A DNA stretch of 16,619 nt. It comes from Bacteroidales bacterium (lineage in GTDB: Bacteria; Bacteroidota; Bacteroidia; Bacteroidales; UBA932). A model generated the notes under the pieces. The model worked only from the letters and a program-made list of their open reading frames with translations, searched no databases and was not told where the DNA came from. Position numbers and translations under genes: made by a program. The DNA lies in contig JAEEQI010000037.1 of the NCBI GenBank assembly GCA_016285215.1, forward strand, positions 1-16,619. The letters are read 5' to 3'. Below, one piece after another: positions 14,938 through 16,619 of this stretch (position 1 is the first letter of the stretch; every line of letters starts with the position of its first letter).

Positions 14938-16619
14938 TTATACAATTCCTTTACCGTGACAATTCTTATACTTGAGACCGCTTCCGCAAGGGCAAGGGTC
15001 GTTTCTTCCCACCTGCTTGTCTACGCGAACGGGCATACGGCTCTGCTGTTCTCCGTTGGTAGAGAGCTGGGAAGGATCGGTCTGGCGCATCTGCTGGAGG
15101 TTGCGCCGGGGCTGCTGGGCCGGACGGGCCTCACGGGCATCGGCTGCATCCCTGAGCGGGATGAAGGCGCGCAGCAGGAAGCTGAGCACATGCTCATTGA
15201 GGTTTTCCAGCATTTCGGTGAACAGGTTGTAGCTTTCCAGCTTGTACACCACCAGCGGATCTTTCTGTTCGTAAGTAGCATTCTGCACGCTTTGACGGAG
15301 GTCGTCCATATCGCGCAGGTGCTGCTTCCAATAGTCGTCGATATAGTACAGGATAATGCTGCGGCTCAGGGCCTTGGCAATCTCCCGGCTTTCGGTTTCG
15401 TAGGCTTTCTTGAGGTTCACGCTCAGGTTGAGCTGGCGCTTGCCGTTGGAGATGGGGATGGCAATGTTCTCATACATACTGCCCTGCTTCTCGTACACGG
15501 TCTTGATGATGGGGTTCACCTTCTCCACCATAGTGTTCATACGGCGCTCGTATACTTCCTGCATATGGGCGGCCAGCTTCTCGGCCAACTCGGCGGGCTT
15601 GGCCTCCGTGTAGCTGGCTTCATCCAGGCCGGAGTCCATCGAGAGCTTGCTCATAATGAACTCTTCAAACACGTCGAAGGGCATTCCTTCGGCCTGCTGG
15701 ACCAGAATGTTGGCGGTGTCCTCCATCATGTTCTGGACATCAATCTCGATTCTTTCACCGGAGAGGGCGTTGCGGCGACGGGCGTACACGGCTTCACGCT
15801 GGTAGTTCATGACGTCGTCGTATTCGAGGGTACGTTTACGCCAGCCGAAGTGGTTCTCTTCCACCTTCTTCTGGGCGCCCTCGATGCTCTTGGAGAGCAT
15901 GCCGGAAACCAGGGCCTCGTCGTCGGCCATGCCCAGCTTGTCCACCACGCCGGCTATACGCTCGGAGCCGAACTTACGCATGAGGTCGTCTTCCAGGGAG
16001 ATGTAGAAGCAGGAGCTGCCGGGGTCTCCCTGACGGCCGGCACGGCCGCGGAGCTGACGGTCTACTCGGCGGGAGTCGTGGCGGGTGGTGCCGATGATGG
16101 CCAGACCGCCGGCGGCCTTCACCTCCGGAGTAAGCTTGATATCCGTACCACGGCCAGCCATATTGGTGGCGATGGTTACTTTTCCTTTTTGACCGGCCTG
16201 GGCCACAATCTCTGCCTCACGGGCGTGCTCCTTGGCGTTGAGCACGTTGGCGGTGATGCCGCGGATGCGCATCATGCGGGCCAGGAGCTCGGAGGTTTCC
16301 ACATCGGTGGTACCTACCAGGCAGGGACGGCCGGCATTGGAGAGTTCCACCACCTTGTCAATCACGGCGTTGAACTTGGCCTTCTTGGTCTTGTAAATGA
16401 TATCGTCCTGGTCGTCACGGATGACGGGCCGATTGGTGGGGATTACCACCACATCCAGCTTGTAGATGTCCCAGAATTCTCCGGCTTCCGTTTCTGCCGT
16501 ACCCGTCATACCGGCGAGCTTGTGGTACATACGGAAGTAGTTCTGAAGGGTCACGGTGGCAAAGGTCTGCGTGGCGGCTTCCACCTTCACGTTTTCCTTG
16601 GCTTCCACGGCCTGGTGCA
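14938..16619 (-). CDS. secA: Protein translocase subunit SecA, C-terminal part (5' end outside window)
   Basis: About 559 codons are visible and the frame stays open to the right edge (HQAVEAKENV). The GTG at 16608 is internal, not the start. Recognisable SecA elements are LQNYFRMYHKLAGMTGTAETEAGEF, the second nucleotide-binding fold with TNMAGRGTDI, and the arginine-finger region GTTRHDSRRVDRQLRGRAGRQGD broken only by usual variation. The helical scaffold follows, with a disordered linker, and the zinc-binding SEC-C tail NDPCPCGSGLKYKNCHG. SecA is the cytoplasmic ATPase that drives preproteins through SecYEG; the SEC-C tail contacts SecB or ribosomes. It is the upstream gene of a likely operon with bactofilin and the LruC lipoprotein. 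No frameshift or missing motif is seen in the visible part. Confidence 0.97.
   Translation of the reverse strand, partial: HQAVEAKENVKVEAATQTFATVTLQNYFRMYHKLAGMTGTAETEAGEFWDIYKLDVVVIPTNRPVIRDDQDDIIYKTKKAKFNAVIDKVVELSNAGRPCLVGTTDVETSELLARMMRIRGITANVLNAKEHAREAEIVAQAGQKGKVTIATNMAGRGTDIKLTPEVKAAGGLAIIGTTRHDSRRVDRQLRGRAGRQGDPGSSCFYISLEDDLMRKFGSERIAGVVDKLGMADDEALVSGMLSKSIEGAQKKVEENHFGWRKRTLEYDDVMNYQREAVYARRRNALSGERIEIDVQNMMEDTANILVQQAEGMPFDVFEEFIMSKLSMDSGLDEASYTEAKPAELAEKLAAHMQEVYERRMNTMVEKVNPIIKTVYEKQGSMYENIAIPISNGKRQLNLSVNLKKAYETESREIAKALSRSIILYYIDDYWKQHLRDMDDLRQSVQNATYEQKDPLVVYKLESYNLFTEMLENLNEHVLSFLLRAFIPLRDAADAREARPAQQPRRNLQQMRQTDPSQLSTNGEQQSRMPVRVDKQVGRNDPCPCGSGLKYKNCHGKGIV

Noticed and set aside
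1..16619. tRNA or rRNA genes, CRISPR arrays, insertion sequences, phage genes
   Set aside because: None was seen by reading: no regularly spaced direct repeats, no transposase or integrase frames, and intergenic spaces are too short.

Overview
The window looks like a piece of a Bacteroidales (Bacteroidota) chromosome with roughly 55% GC (estimated by eye). The signs are the family content (DUF5020, DUF4838, LruC/DUF4842 and DUF1573 proteins), lipoprotein signals of the Bacteroidota type, weak Shine-Dalgarno sequences, and a TAnnTTTG-type promoter element. I cannot name the genus. Except for the first gene, everything is on the minus strand. No RNA gene, mobile element, CRISPR array or gene-free stretch longer than 300 bases was seen.

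Region 1 (1-353): the 3' part of a P-II-like regulatory protein on the plus strand, closed by a strong hairpin that can terminate transcription in both directions.

Region 2 (365-3938, minus): a three-gene nucleobase-uptake operon read as uracil permease (NCS2, UraA type), then a Tsx-like/DUF5020 outer-membrane barrel, then a purine permease (NCS2, AzgA type). It has a Bacteroidota-type promoter at 3905-3935, flanked by an imperfect inverted repeat. Together the genes could carry nucleobases across both membranes.

Region 3 (3977-12157, minus): five genes with no gaps between them (overlaps of 8, 8, 26 and 1 nt). In order they are a HEAT-repeat inner-membrane protein, a processive family-2 glycosyltransferase, a TPR plus beta-barrel outer-membrane protein, a DUF4838 glycoside-hydrolase-like protein, and a DUF1573 lipoprotein. 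A terminator follows. The layout parallels synthase-dependent exopolysaccharide export (the PNAG/Pga, cellulose/Bcs, alginate and Pel logic): a synthase in the inner membrane, a periplasmic TPR scaffold fused to an outer-membrane pore, and a secreted polysaccharide-active enzyme. The HEAT protein and the DUF4838 protein sit where the known systems have other subunits. This is the most promising candidate for an under-described system in the window.

Region 4 (12285-16619, minus): secA (3' two thirds or less, cut by the window edge), a bactofilin and a large LruC-domain lipoprotein with a dense seven-cysteine cluster. They are spaced 5 and 17 nt apart and are probably co-transcribed. A 127-bp spacer with hairpins but no clear terminator separates them from region 3.
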